A DNA stretch of 64,000 bases from Thiobacillus sp. 0-1251 (GTDB lineage: Bacteria; Pseudomonadota; Gammaproteobacteria; Burkholderiales; Thiobacillaceae), in contig MKWL01000015.1 in the NCBI GenBank assembly GCA_001899305.1, positions 62,001 to 126,000 of the forward strand, read 5' to 3'. Numbering within the stretch: the stretch's first letter is position 1; each line of letters opens with the position of its first letter. Below are positions 17,702-26,521 of this stretch, piece by piece. The position numbers and the translations under genes were made by a program. The notes beneath the pieces are model-generated. The model did no database searches. It was not told the origin of the DNA and saw only the letters and a program-made list of their open reading frames with translations.

Positions 17702-19717
17702 ATGCGTCAAACCTCTCTCGCCCTTGCCCTCGCCACGGGCTTCGCGATACCCGCCTACGCGGAAACCCTGCCGGAATTCGTCAGTGAAACGATCGTCGTC
17801 ACGCCAACGCGCTTCGAAGAGCCCACACCCGCCACGCCCGGCAATCTCGTCGTGATTACGCGGCAGGATATCGAGCGGACACCGGCAACCAGCGTCCCCG
17901 ATCTCCTGGCAGGGATTGTGGGTACGACGGTCATCCCGCTTTACGGATCGCTCGGGATTGATTCCGCCGTGAGCTTGCGCGGCGCGGGAAGCGGCGGAAC
18001 GGCTACCAGCAACACCCTGGTGCTGCTCAACGGGCAACGTCTGAACCCCATCGACTCGGGGTCGATAGACTGGTCATTGATTCCCCTGACGAGCATCGAG
18101 CGCATCGAGGTCATGCCGGGAAGCGGGACAGTTCTATACGGCGACCGATCCAGTGGCGGTGTCATCAACATCATTACCAAGAAAACGGCCGACACGCGCT
18201 ACGCCAGCGTCGGCGTGGGCAGCCATGGCATGCGTGAGCTCAGCCTTCAGGCGGGCGGAGCGACGGACAGCATCGATTCCAGCCTGTATTTCCAATACGG
18301 CGCGAGCGATGGCTGGAGAACAAACAGCGACCAGCGGCGCTATGCACTGGGCGGCCGGATCAATTTCCTGAATGAGCACGATATGCACGGCTTCGTCGAT
18401 CTTGCCGCCTTCGACGAAAAGCTGGGCTTCCCAGGCGGCTTGTGGCGTGCCGAGTATCTTGCCGATCCTGCCCAGTCCCGCCATCCGGGGGACCGGTCTG
18501 ATCGCAATGGCTTCCGGATTCGCCCGGGTGTAATGGTCAATCTGTCGGAGGACGTTGCACTGGACGCCGACCTGGTCCTGTCGCGGGACGAACGCAGCGG
18601 CTTCAGCGACGCAACCAATCCGGTGGAACAGACCCGCGACCTGTCGCGCGATTTCATTTCGTTCAGTCCCAAACTCAAGATCAAACATCGTCTCGGTGGA
18701 TTCAGCAACCATGCCACGGTGGGCTACGACTACTTCAGGGGAACGGCGGACAGCCGGACCTCGCCGACCGGATTCCAGTCCTACACGCAAAACGCCTCGC
18801 AGACGAGCCATGCGCTCTACGCCCAGAACATCATGGCTCTTACCGAGCACTTGGCCTGGACGCTCGGCATGCGCGTGCAACGACAGCGCCAGTCTGCTGA
18901 ACAGTCTGCGTATACGGATCGCTTTAACACTCCCCAACCTGCGGTGTCCGGCCACTCGGTCGACACGCGGGAAGCCTACGAAACGGGCATGACCTATCGG
19001 ACCGGCGACTGGAAACTCTATGGCCGGCTCGGGACGAGCTTCCGCTTTCCCAATACCGACGAACTGTATGGGCTGGATCCGCTTACCTGGGCTCCCGTTT
19101 TCGCCATCGGCCTGAAGCCGCAGCATGGAATCGTGTATGAGGTCGGCGCCACGAAAAAAATGACGCGGGGCAGCGTCTCCCTCAGCGTCTACCAACAGAA
19201 CCTGAAGGACGAAATCACCTCCGACCCCAATGGCGGCAACATGAACGTCGGCAAGACGCGGCGCCTGGGAAGCGAACTGAGCGCCAAGCTCAACATCACG
19301 GACACCCTGCATGGAAACGTCGGCGTTACGCTCGAAGACGCTCAGATCCGGGCCGGTGCTTACGCGGGGCGCGAAATGCCGATGGTGCCCGGCGTCCAGG
19401 CGAGCGCGGGCTTGAGCTGGGATGCGAGCCCGGATGCGGTCTATGCCGCACGGCTGAATCATGTGGGAAAACGCCGATACGGGGATGATTACGGAAACGA
19501 CGCCGGCTATCTGTCCGGCTACACGACGCTTGATCTGATCGCGAGCTGGCGAATCCGCGACTGGAAGATCGACGCCAAGATTCTCAACGCGGCCGACAAA
19601 CGATATGCCGCGTATGCCGGGTATGGTTTCAATTCCGGAACGTTTGCGAACGATACGTTCTACTATCCCGCCGACGGCAGGACATTCGGCGTCGCAGCGC
19701 GATACGACTTCCGGTAA
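17702..19717 (+). CDS. btuB: TonB-dependent cobalamin receptor BtuB
   Basis: 671 residues. The signal peptide ends near YAETLPEF. A TonB box (ETIVVTPTRFEEP) closely resembles that of E. coli BtuB. The plug domain follows (IERIEVMPGSGTVLYGDRSS, GGVINIITKK), then a 22-strand-type barrel that ends in a terminal aromatic/Arg motif (VAARYDFR). It imports corrinoids across the outer membrane, energised by TonB. The cobalamin riboswitch directly upstream makes the substrate assignment strong. It diverges from the inner-membrane uptake operon. Confidence 0.93.
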   Translation: MRQTSLALALATGFAIPAYAETLPEFVSETIVVTPTRFEEPTPATPGNLVVITRQDIERTPATSVPDLLAGIVGTTVIPLYGSLGIDSAVSLRGAGSGGTATSNTLVLLNGQRLNPIDSGSIDWSLIPLTSIERIEVMPGSGTVLYGDRSSGGVINIITKKTADTRYASVGVGSHGMRELSLQAGGATDSIDSSLYFQYGASDGWRTNSDQRRYALGGRINFLNEHDMHGFVDLAAFDEKLGFPGGLWRAEYLADPAQSRHPGDRSDRNGFRIRPGVMVNLSEDVALDADLVLSRDERSGFSDATNPVEQTRDLSRDFISFSPKLKIKHRLGGFSNHATVGYDYFRGTADSRTSPTGFQSYTQNASQTSHALYAQNIMALTEHLAWTLGMRVQRQRQSAEQSAYTDRFNTPQPAVSGHSVDTREAYETGMTYRTGDWKLYGRLGTSFRFPNTDELYGLDPLTWAPVFAIGLKPQHGIVYEVGATKKMTRGSVSLSVYQQNLKDEITSDPNGGNMNVGKTRRLGSELSAKLNITDTLHGNVGVTLEDAQIRAGAYAGREMPMVPGVQASAGLSWDASPDAVYAARLNHVGKRRYGDDYGNDAGYLSGYTTLDLIASWRIRDWKIDAKILNAADKRYAAYAGYGFNSGTFANDTFYYPADGRTFGVAARYDFR

Positions 19718-19816
19718 TCCCCGGTGCCGTCGGCCGGTTCCGGAGTGACTGGGATCGGCCGAGCCGGCTGCGGGAGTCGTGCCGGTACCGGGTGTGCGCA
19801 CCTGCTGCGGAGCCGA

Positions 19817-19845
19817 TTGACCGGCCGCACGCCGCCCCCTATAGT
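19817..19845 (+). promoter_or_regulatory. near-consensus sigma-70 promoter, predicted start on the ATG
   Basis: TTGACC at 19817-19822, a 17-base spacer and TATAGT at 19840-19845. The expected transcription start, about 7 bases after the -10, is at 19852, which is the A of the next gene's ATG. No ribosome site lies between, so a leaderless mRNA is expected. Confidence 0.75.
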
Positions 19846-19851
19846 CGCGCC

Positions 19852-20049
19852 ATGCACGCCGAACTCGATACCCTTGAAGCCAAGATCCGCCAGGTGGCCG
19901 AGCTGTGCCACACGCTGCGGCAGGAAAACATCGCGCTACGCCAGCAGCTGCTGGCTGCGCAGCAGGACAGCAGGCAGCTGACGACCCGCCTGGATGCCGC
20001 CAGGACGCGCCTGCATGCGCTGCTCGATACCTTGCCGGAGGACGTGTGA
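19852..20049 (+). CDS. small coiled-coil protein upstream of zapA (TIGR02449/ZapB-like)
   Basis: 65 residues forming one long amphipathic helix (LEAKIRQVAELCHTLRQENI, then RQQLLAAQQDSRQLTTRLDA). Proteins of this type regularly precede zapA in betaproteobacteria. They resemble ZapB, which links the Z-ring component ZapA to the chromosome terminus. A division role is inferred from position and shape. The stop overlaps the zapA start (TGATG). Confidence 0.8.
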   Translation: MHAELDTLEAKIRQVAELCHTLRQENIALRQQLLAAQQDSRQLTTRLDAARTRLHALLDTLPEDV

Positions 20050-20351
20050 TGGCCGGCCCCCGCTCGATCGAAATCAATATCCTGGGCCGCGCCTACAAGG
20101 TGGCGTGTTCGCGCGAGGAGGAATCGGCCCTGATCGCGGCGGCCGATTATCTCGACGAGAAAATGCGCGAGATCCGCGACAGCAGCAAGGTGATCGGTGC
20201 CGAACGCATCGCCATCATGGCGGGCCTCAATCTGGCGCACGACCTGCTGACCCAGGGCGGCGGCAGTCTGGTCGAGGCGGCGCGCACCCGGCTGACCCAC
20301 TGCAACGCGCTGCTCGATTCCGTGCTGGAAGACCAGGACACGCTTTTCTGA
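20049..20351 (+). CDS. zapA: cell division protein ZapA
   Basis: 100 residues. The N-terminal IEINILGRAYKVACSREEES, followed by a long helix (DYLDEKMREIRDSSKVIGAE, then RIAIMAGLNLAHDLL), is the ZapA pattern. ZapA bundles FtsZ filaments at midcell. Translation is probably coupled to the preceding coiled-coil gene. The zapA-6S RNA-ygfA order is conserved across many proteobacteria and supports all three calls. Confidence 0.93.
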   Translation: MAGPRSIEINILGRAYKVACSREEESALIAAADYLDEKMREIRDSSKVIGAERIAIMAGLNLAHDLLTQGGGSLVEAARTRLTHCNALLDSVLEDQDTLF

Positions 20352-20433
20352 TCCAGCCCGAACCCGGTCCCGGCCCATCCGCGCGGCTGGGCAGCGCACC
20401 CTTTTCGATCCCAAAATGGAATACACTAAGAAC

Positions 20434-20618
20434 GCTCCCTGCGGTGTTCGAGGCTGGTTGCAATTTCTCTGAACCAATGCATACGTGCAAGGCTGCGGTC
20501 TATTCCGGTGCGGGTGTGCGCGTGACACGTCTCATGTGCCCAAAGCGCCTTTGATTGCGGCCGTCTTGAACCCAGGTTCAAGAGTCCGCAGCCAGTCACG
20601 GCACAGGCGGGGAGCCCT
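20434..20618 (+). ncRNA. ssrS: 6S RNA
   Basis: About 185 bases between zapA and ygfA, the usual location. The ends pair as 5' GCTCCCTGC with 3' GCGGGGAGC (9 pairs, one G-U). Internal arms (GCGGTGTTCGAGGCTGGTTG on the 5' side, TTGAACCCAGGTTCAAGAG on the 3' side) can form the long hairpin with a central bubble that mimics an open promoter. A TACACT -10 element at 20422-20427 precedes it. 6S RNA binds sigma-70 RNA polymerase in stationary phase. Exact ends are estimated. Confidence 0.9.
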
Positions 20619-20626
20619 TATTCTCG

Positions 20627-21217
20627 ATGGACAAAATCACCCTCAGACGTCAACTCAAAGCCGCACGCAGCGCGTTCAAACCGGCTGAGCGCCGGCACGC
20701 CGCGCGCGCTTCCCTGCGCCTGGCGCTGCGCCACGGACTGTTGCTGCGGTCGCAACGGATCGGCTTCTATCTACCGCAAGGCGGCGAATTCGACGCCCAC
20801 CTCCTGCTCAACCAGGCCCTCTGCATGCAGCGCGAATGCTATCTGCCTATCCTGCCGCGTCGCGGCCGGGTGATGCGCTTCGGCCGGGTGGGCCGCAACA
20901 CGCGCATGCAGCCCAACCGCTACGGCATCCCCGAGCCGCTGGATGCCAAGCCGCTGCGCGCACGCCAGCTCGACCTGCTGCTGATGCCGCTGGTGGGGTT
21001 CGACAAACAGGGCTACCGGCTGGGCATGGGCGGCGGCTACTACGATGCGACGCTGGCGTTCATGCGCCACCGGCGGCTGTGGCGGAAACCGCGGCTCATC
21101 GGAATTGCCTACGAATGCCAGCAGGCGGAGACGCTGCCGCACGATCCGTGGGACATGCCACTCGACGCGGTGCTGACCGAGCGCCGGTTGCACCGCTTCA
21201 TTTCAACCCCTCCCTGA
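20627..21217 (+). CDS. ygfA: 5-formyltetrahydrofolate cyclo-ligase
   Basis: 196 residues. RLGMGGGYYDATLAFM is the family signature, and LDLLLMPLVGFDKQGYRLG precedes it. The N-terminal KITLRRQLKAARSAF begins the basic ATP-binding region. It converts 5-formyl-THF to methenyl-THF using ATP. The gene lies 8 bp from the end of 6S RNA, so the two may be co-transcribed as in E. coli. Confidence 0.94.
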   Translation: MDKITLRRQLKAARSAFKPAERRHAARASLRLALRHGLLLRSQRIGFYLPQGGEFDAHLLLNQALCMQRECYLPILPRRGRVMRFGRVGRNTRMQPNRYGIPEPLDAKPLRARQLDLLLMPLVGFDKQGYRLGMGGGYYDATLAFMRHRRLWRKPRLIGIAYECQQAETLPHDPWDMPLDAVLTERRLHRFISTPP

Positions 21218-21225
21218 CGCGGGGC

Positions 21226-21939
21226 CTAGTCGCCCAGATAGGCCTGGCGCACTGCCGGATTGGCGGACAGCTCGGCCGCCGGGCCGCTCAGCGTGACGGT
21301 GCCGTTTTCCAGCACATAGCCGCGCGCGCAGGTTTTCAGCGCCAGATGCGCGTTCTGTTCGATCAGCAGCACGGCCACGCCGCCCGCCGCGATCCGGCGG
21401 ATGATGTCGAACACCGCCTGCACCATCAAGGGCGCCAGTCCCATGCTCGGTTCGTCCAGCAGCAGCAGACGCGGACGCGCCATCATCGCGCGTCCCAGCG
21501 CCAGCATCTGCTGTTCGCCGCCGGACAGCAGCCCAGCGAGTTGTGCGCGGCGCTCGGTCAGGCGCGGAAGCAAGGCATAGACCTGGTCGAGATCGCGCGC
21601 GATCTCGGCGCGATCGCGCCGGGCGTAGGCACCCATCATCAGGTTCTCGGCGACCGACATGCGCGGAAACACGCCGCGCCCTTCGGGCACCAGCGTCAGG
21701 CCGCGCCGCGCCACCTCGTGCGCCGGCAACCGGGTGATCGACTGGCCGTCGAAATGCACGCTGCCGCCGTGCGGTGCCAGAAGGCCGCTGACGGCCTTGA
21801 GCGTGGTGGTCTTGCCCGCGCCGTTGGCGCCGATGAGGCAGACCATTTCGCCCGGCGCCACCTCCAGGCTGAGTTCGCGCACCGCATGGATACCGCCGTA
21901 GGCGACCGACAAGCGGTTGATCGCCAGCAATGCGCTCAT
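21226..21939 (-). CDS. livF: branched-chain amino acid ABC transporter ATPase LivF
   Basis: 237 residues. Walker A is LIGANGAGKTTTLK, the signature LLSGGEQQMLALGRAMMARP, and Walker B LLLDEPSMGLAP. LivF is the shorter of the two ATPases of the Liv system. The ATG overlaps the livG stop (ATGA). It is the last gene of livK-H-M-G-F and ends 8 bp from convergent ygfA, with no clear terminator between. Confidence 0.93.
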   Translation of the reverse strand: MSALLAINRLSVAYGGIHAVRELSLEVAPGEMVCLIGANGAGKTTTLKAVSGLLAPHGGSVHFDGQSITRLPAHEVARRGLTLVPEGRGVFPRMSVAENLMMGAYARRDRAEIARDLDQVYALLPRLTERRAQLAGLLSGGEQQMLALGRAMMARPRLLLLDEPSMGLAPLMVQAVFDIIRRIAAGGVAVLLIEQNAHLALKTCARGYVLENGTVTLSGPAAELSANPAVRQAYLGD

Positions 21940-22754
21940 AGCGTTTCGTCCCCGAGGTAGGCGGCGATGACCTTGGGGTCGCGGCTGACCACGTCGGGCG
22001 TGCCTTCGGCGATTTTCACGCCGTAGTCGAGCACCGCCAGCCGGGTGCACAAGCCCATCACCAGCTTCACGTCGTGCTCGATCAGCAACAGCGTCAGTCC
22101 GTCGGCCTGCAGCTGCAGCAGCAGTTCGCGCAGGGCCGCACGCTCGGCCGGATTCATCCCGGCGGCAGGTTCGTCGAGTGCCAGCAGCCGCGGTTCGGTC
22201 GCCAGCGCGCGGGCAATCTCGAGCCGGCGCTGATCGCCATAGGGCAGGTTCTTGGCCAGGCGATGGGCGTGCTGCGCAATCCCCACGCGCTTGAGCAAGG
22301 CATGGGCGCGTTCGCGCGAATCGGCTTCCTCGCGACGCGTACCGGGCAGGCGCAACACCGCACCGACGACGCCGCTGGTGGTGCGCGCATGGCGGCCGAC
22401 CAGCACGTTCTCGAGCGCGGTCATTTCCGCGAACAGGCGGATGTTCTGGAAGGTGCGCGCCAGGCCTGCGTGCAGTACCTGGTGCGGCTTGCGGCCGTCA
22501 ATCCGCTGGCCGTTCAGGCGGATCTCGCCATGGTTGATCGAATACAGTCCGGTGAGCGCATTGAACAAGGTGGTCTTGCCCGCGCCATTGGGACCGATGA
22601 GGCCGAATATCTCGCCCGTGTGAACCTGCAGCGAAATATCGGAGAGCGCCTGCAAGCCGCCAAATGCCTTGCTTACGCCTGAAACCGTCAACAACGACGT
22701 CGATCCTGCATCGGGCTTGCCCGATGGGGGGGGAGCGGCCTTGGGTGCACTCAT
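21936..22754 (-). CDS. livG: branched-chain amino acid ABC transporter ATPase LivG
   Basis: 272 residues from ATG 22754, which overlaps the livM stop. Walker A is LIGPNGAGKTTLFNALTGLY; LARTFQNIRLFAEMTALENV and LALDEPAAGMNPAE are typical of LivG. The first ~20 residues (PKAAPPPSGKPDAG) form a Pro-rich, low-complexity extension that most LivG proteins lack. The same frame stays open far upstream, but only as an antiparallel-free shadow of livM, so the short start is correct. Confidence 0.93.
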   Translation of the reverse strand: MSAPKAAPPPSGKPDAGSTSLLTVSGVSKAFGGLQALSDISLQVHTGEIFGLIGPNGAGKTTLFNALTGLYSINHGEIRLNGQRIDGRKPHQVLHAGLARTFQNIRLFAEMTALENVLVGRHARTTSGVVGAVLRLPGTRREEADSRERAHALLKRVGIAQHAHRLAKNLPYGDQRRLEIARALATEPRLLALDEPAAGMNPAERAALRELLLQLQADGLTLLLIEHDVKLVMGLCTRLAVLDYGVKIAEGTPDVVSRDPKVIAAYLGDETL

Positions 22755-23827
22755 CCCTGCGCGTCGGCGAATTCGCGTCGGCGGCGCGTCGAGGGCAGGA
22801 GTCCAGCGGGACGGTACAGCATGACCGCAACCAGCGCCACGCCGAACAGCAGCATGCGCAGATCCGCCGGATCGATATAGACGTGACCGAACAGATTGCG
22901 CTGCCAGTCGCCGGTATAACGCAGCGCCTCGGGCAGCAGCGTCAGCACCACCGCGCCGAAGATCACGCCGGGAATATGTCCCATGCCGCCGAGCACGATC
23001 ATGCACAGGATCATGATCGACTCCATGAGGTTGAACGATTCGGGGCTGATGAAGCCCTGGAAGCTGGCGAACAGGCCGCCCGCCAGGCCGCCGAAGGTGG
23101 CGCCCATGGCGAATGCCAGCAGCTTGAGGTTGCGCGTGTTGATGCCGGTCGCAGCGGCGGCGATCTCGTCCTCGCGGATGGCGACCCAGGCGCGACCGAT
23201 GCGCGAATCCTCCAGTCGCATCGAAATGAAGATCACCATCAGCGTGAACAGCAGGAACAGATAGTAGGTGAGATGGATGCCGGTGAAGGTATAGCCGAAG
23301 AGCGCATGCGGCTGGCTCAGGTCGAAGCTGCCGAGGCGTACCGGATCGATCAGGTTGATGCCTTGCGGGCCGTTGGTGATGTTGACCGGCGCATTCAGGT
23401 TGTTCAGGAAAATGCGGATGATCTCGCCGAAGCCCAGCGTGACGATGGCGAGGTAATCGCCGCGCAGCCGCAGGGTGGGCGCACCCAGCAAGACGCCGAA
23501 CAGCGCGGCCAGCGCGGCGCCCAGCGGCAGGACCGCCCAGAACGGCAGGTGCAGGCCGAAATGCGGGCTGGAGAGCCAGGCGTAGACGTACGCGCCCAAG
23601 GCATAGAACGCGACGTAGCCGAGGTCGAGCAGCCCGGCGTAGCCGACGACGATATTCAGTCCGAGCGCCAGGATGACATACAGCAGCGCAAGATCGAGCA
23701 GCCGTACCCACGAACGTCCCAACCCGGCGTCGACCAGGAAAGGCAGCAGCGCCAGCCCCAACGCCAGCAAGCCGAACGTCAGCCAGCGCGACCGTGTTTT
23801 ATTCAAGCTAAGCACGCTCGACAACAC
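22751..23827 (-). CDS. livM: branched-chain amino acid ABC transporter permease LivM
   Basis: 358 residues with about ten membrane segments. LNIVVGYAGLLDLGYVAFYA is the LivM signature, and NGPQGINLI and MGATFGGLAGGLFASFQGF follow. The start codon appears to be GTG within the end of livH (20 bp overlap); a GTG 12 bases later is also possible. The C-terminal RRRREFADAQG is cytoplasmic. Confidence 0.92.
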   Translation of the reverse strand: MLSSVLSLNKTRSRWLTFGLLALGLALLPFLVDAGLGRSWVRLLDLALLYVILALGLNIVVGYAGLLDLGYVAFYALGAYVYAWLSSPHFGLHLPFWAVLPLGAALAALFGVLLGAPTLRLRGDYLAIVTLGFGEIIRIFLNNLNAPVNITNGPQGINLIDPVRLGSFDLSQPHALFGYTFTGIHLTYYLFLLFTLMVIFISMRLEDSRIGRAWVAIREDEIAAAATGINTRNLKLLAFAMGATFGGLAGGLFASFQGFISPESFNLMESIMILCMIVLGGMGHIPGVIFGAVVLTLLPEALRYTGDWQRNLFGHVYIDPADLRMLLFGVALVAVMLYRPAGLLPSTRRRREFADAQG

Positions 23828-24737
23828 GCACTCCCAACAAGCCCGAGGGACGGAACACCAGCACTGCGATCAGCACGAAGAAGGCGAACACGTCCTGGTA
23901 GTTGCTGCCGAGGAAGCCGCCGGTCAGGTCGCCGATGTAACCCGCGCCGAAGGACTCGATCAGCCCCAGCAGCAGGCCGCCGAGCATCGCCCCGCCCAGA
24001 TTGCCAATGCCCCCCAACACCGCCGCCGAGAAGGCCTTGAGGCCGAGCAGGAAGCCCATGTAGTAGTGCGCCAGACCGTAATACGCGCTGACCATGACGC
24101 CGGCCACCGCCGCCAGCGCCGAGCCGATCGCGAAGGTGGCGGCGATCACCCGGTTGACGTCCACCCCCATCAGGCTTGCCACCTGGCGCGACTGCGCGGT
24201 GGCGCGCATGGCCCGGCCGAGCCGGGTTTTCTGCACCATCAGGATCAGCAGCAGCATGATGGCCGTGGCCAGCAGCAGGATGGCGATCTGCACGTCGGTG
24301 ATCGACGCACCGTAGAGCGTGTGCCGGCCCTGCGGCAGGATGGCGGGAAAGGGAAGGTATTGCTTGCCCCAGATCAGCATGGCGACGTTCTGCAGGATGA
24401 TCGAGACGCCGATTGCCGTGATGAGCGGGGCCAGGCGCGGCGCATGCCGCAGCGGCCGGTAGGCGACACGCTCGATCAGGAGGCCCAGCGCCACGCACAC
24501 CGGAATCGCCACCACCAGCCCCGCGCCCAGCACCAGCACGCCCGGCAACCCGGGCGCCGCCAGCGCCAGGGCGCCGATCACGGACAGCGCCACCATCGCT
24601 CCCATCATGGTGATCTCGCCGTGGGCGAAATTGATGAGTTCGAGTATGCCGTACACCATTGTGTAGCCCAGCGCCACCAACGCGTAGACGCTGCCGAGCA
24701 CCAGGCCGTTGATGAGTTGTTGCAGGAAAATGTCCAT
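23808..24737 (-). CDS. livH: branched-chain amino acid ABC transporter permease LivH
   Basis: 309 residues, about eight membrane segments. The N-terminus MDIFLQQLINGLVLGSVYAL and the stretch GILELINFAHGEITMMGA are diagnostic of LivH. AAVLGGIGNLGGAMLGGLLL occurs near the C-terminus. It pairs with LivM to form the inner-membrane pore. Confidence 0.94.
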   Translation of the reverse strand: MDIFLQQLINGLVLGSVYALVALGYTMVYGILELINFAHGEITMMGAMVALSVIGALALAAPGLPGVLVLGAGLVVAIPVCVALGLLIERVAYRPLRHAPRLAPLITAIGVSIILQNVAMLIWGKQYLPFPAILPQGRHTLYGASITDVQIAILLLATAIMLLLILMVQKTRLGRAMRATAQSRQVASLMGVDVNRVIAATFAIGSALAAVAGVMVSAYYGLAHYYMGFLLGLKAFSAAVLGGIGNLGGAMLGGLLLGLIESFGAGYIGDLTGGFLGSNYQDVFAFFVLIAVLVFRPSGLLGVRVVERA

Positions 24738-24775
24738 CTATGCGCCTGCTGAGACCCGGTTGAATTCAGCTCAGC

Positions 24776-25927
24776 TTACTTGCCGCTTTGCACGGTTTCG
24801 AGCGTTTGCCACTTGCCATTCTTCACCTGATACAGCGTCACCGCACCGCCGGCGAGGTCACCCTTGGCATCGAAGCGAATGTGGCCGGTCACCCCTTGAT
24901 AATCGGTCTTCGGCAGTTCGGCCAGATACTTGGCGGGGTCGCTGGAGTCGGCGCGTTTCATTGCGGCGATCAACACATGCATGGCGTCGTAGGCATAGGG
25001 GGAATAATTCTGGATCTGGCCGTATTTGGCTTCGAACTTGGCCTTGAATGCGCTACCGCCCGGCATCGCGTCGAGCGGCAGGCCGGGGTTGGACGCCACC
25101 GCGCCCTCGGCAGCGGCGCCGGCCAGTTCGATGAAATTGGGCGTCTGCGCACCATCGCCGCCGAGGAATTGCGCCTTCATGCCGAGCTGTTTCATTTGCT
25201 TGATCATGGGTGCGGCCTGCGGATCCATCCCGCCGAAGAACACCAGATCGGGCGATTTGCCCTTGATCGAAGTAAGGATCGCCATGAAGTCGGTCGAGCG
25301 GTCGGACGTATATTCGCGCGCCACCACATCGCCGCCGGCCGCCTTGGCCGCCTTCTCCACCTCGTCGGCCAGCCCCTGGCCGTAGGCGGTCCGGTCGTCG
25401 ATGATGGCAATGCGTTTCGCGCCCAGTTTGGTCACCGCGTAGTCGCCCAGCACGGTTCCCTGCTGCGCATCGTTGGTCATCACACGGAAAGCCGTCTTGA
25501 ACCCGGATGCCGTGTAGGCCACGGCAGTGGCCGACGGTGAAATCTGCGGAATGCCGTTGTCGGAATAAATCTTGGAAGCCGGGATCGTGGCGCCCGAATT
25601 GAGGTGGCCGATCACGCCGACCACGCCTTCGTCGACCAGCTTCTGCGCCACGGTGGTGGCGGTTTTGGGATCGGCCGCGTCATCCTCGCTGCGCATTTCG
25701 AGCACGACCTTCTTGCCGCCCAGCGTGAGCCCGGCGGCATTGATTTCATCCAGCGCCATGCGTGCGCCGTTTTCGTTGTCCTTGCCCAGATGCGCCTGCG
25801 GGCCGGTGAGGGGGGAGGCCTGGCCGATCAACACCACCTGGCTATCGCCATTCTGCTGCGGCTTGTCACCACATCCTGCGACCAGCACTGCCGCTGCCAT
25901 CACCCAAGCCAGCCTTCGACCCGTCAT
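24776..25927 (-). CDS. livK: branched-chain amino acid binding lipoprotein LivK/LivJ-type
   Basis: 383 residues from ATG 25927, which has the ribosome site GGGGAAG; a TTG 21 bp upstream is less likely. The signal ends in the lipobox LVAGC, so the protein is lipid-anchored. The mature part has the type I periplasmic-binding fold (VLIGQASPLTGPQAHLGKDN, GVIGHLNSGATIPASKIY). It is the promoter-proximal gene of livKHMGF, and the ligand is presumed to be leucine, isoleucine or valine. Confidence 0.92.
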   Translation of the reverse strand: MTGRRLAWVMAAAVLVAGCGDKPQQNGDSQVVLIGQASPLTGPQAHLGKDNENGARMALDEINAAGLTLGGKKVVLEMRSEDDAADPKTATTVAQKLVDEGVVGVIGHLNSGATIPASKIYSDNGIPQISPSATAVAYTASGFKTAFRVMTNDAQQGTVLGDYAVTKLGAKRIAIIDDRTAYGQGLADEVEKAAKAAGGDVVAREYTSDRSTDFMAILTSIKGKSPDLVFFGGMDPQAAPMIKQMKQLGMKAQFLGGDGAQTPNFIELAGAAAEGAVASNPGLPLDAMPGGSAFKAKFEAKYGQIQNYSPYAYDAMHVLIAAMKRADSSDPAKYLAELPKTDYQGVTGHIRFDAKGDLAGGAVTLYQVKNGKWQTLETVQSGK

Positions 25928-26009
25928 CTTGGTCTTCCCCGCAATCAAACTGAAACGGGGAATTTATACCACAAAGCCAGCGGCGACCGGCTTTCCGGCT
26001 GCCCGGAAA

Positions 26010-26039
26010 GCAAAGGCCGGCGTAAACGCCGGCCTTTGC
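26010..26039 (-). terminator. intrinsic terminator after the cytochrome c gene
   Basis: A 13-bp perfect stem GCAAAGGCCGGCG with a 4-base loop lies 27 bp after the cytochrome stop codon. On the minus strand it ends in a short T tract. It separates the cytochrome transcript from livK. Confidence 0.75.
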
Positions 26040-26066
26040 TTTCGATCTGAATCGGGTCGTCGAGAA

Positions 26067-26396
26067 TTATTTCAGGGTCAGAATCCAGGAAACGATCTTC
26101 TCGGCGTCTTCGTTGCTGACCTGCGGGTTCGGCGGCATGGGAATCTGGCCCCAGACGCCCTTGCCGCCGGCTTTCACCTTGGCAACCAGGTGGGCTTTCG
26201 CACCCTTGTCGCCCGCATATTTCTTGGCGACATCCTTGTAGGCCGGGCCGACGATCTTCTTGTCCACGCCATGGCAGGACAAACAGGCATTCTTCTGCGC
26301 CAGGGCCATGGCCGCAGCCGGGTCATCCGCAGAGGCTACGCCGGACATCAACAGCAGCGCAGCAGACGCTGCGGTCATCATCAACTTGTTCATCAT
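26067..26396 (-). CDS. class I cytochrome c (c-551/c-552 type), periplasmic
   Basis: 109 residues with a cleavable signal ending VASA-DDP. Haem attachment is CLSCH at about residues 38-42 of the precursor, and the distal Met ligand lies in GQIPMPPN. Size and order match the small c8-type electron carriers (cytochrome c-551/c-552) that feed terminal oxidases or nitrite reductase. It is monocistronic with its own terminator. Confidence 0.92.
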   Translation of the reverse strand: MMNKLMMTAASAALLLMSGVASADDPAAAMALAQKNACLSCHGVDKKIVGPAYKDVAKKYAGDKGAKAHLVAKVKAGGKGVWGQIPMPPNPQVSNEDAEKIVSWILTLK

Positions 26397-26521
26397 TATT
26401 CAGTCTCCGTGGAAGTCGGGTTGGGCGCGTTTGAGACATCTCGCGTCTGCAATATTAAGGGAAATCCCTTTCCACGCAAGGCAGGGGCTTGAGTATTTGC
26501 TACCAAGCCCCGGGGGTAAAG

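Noticed and set aside
18134..20077. 647-codon minus-strand frame opposite btuB
   Set aside because: Antisense to the receptor and extending over zapA's upstream gene; no motifs and no plausible start region.
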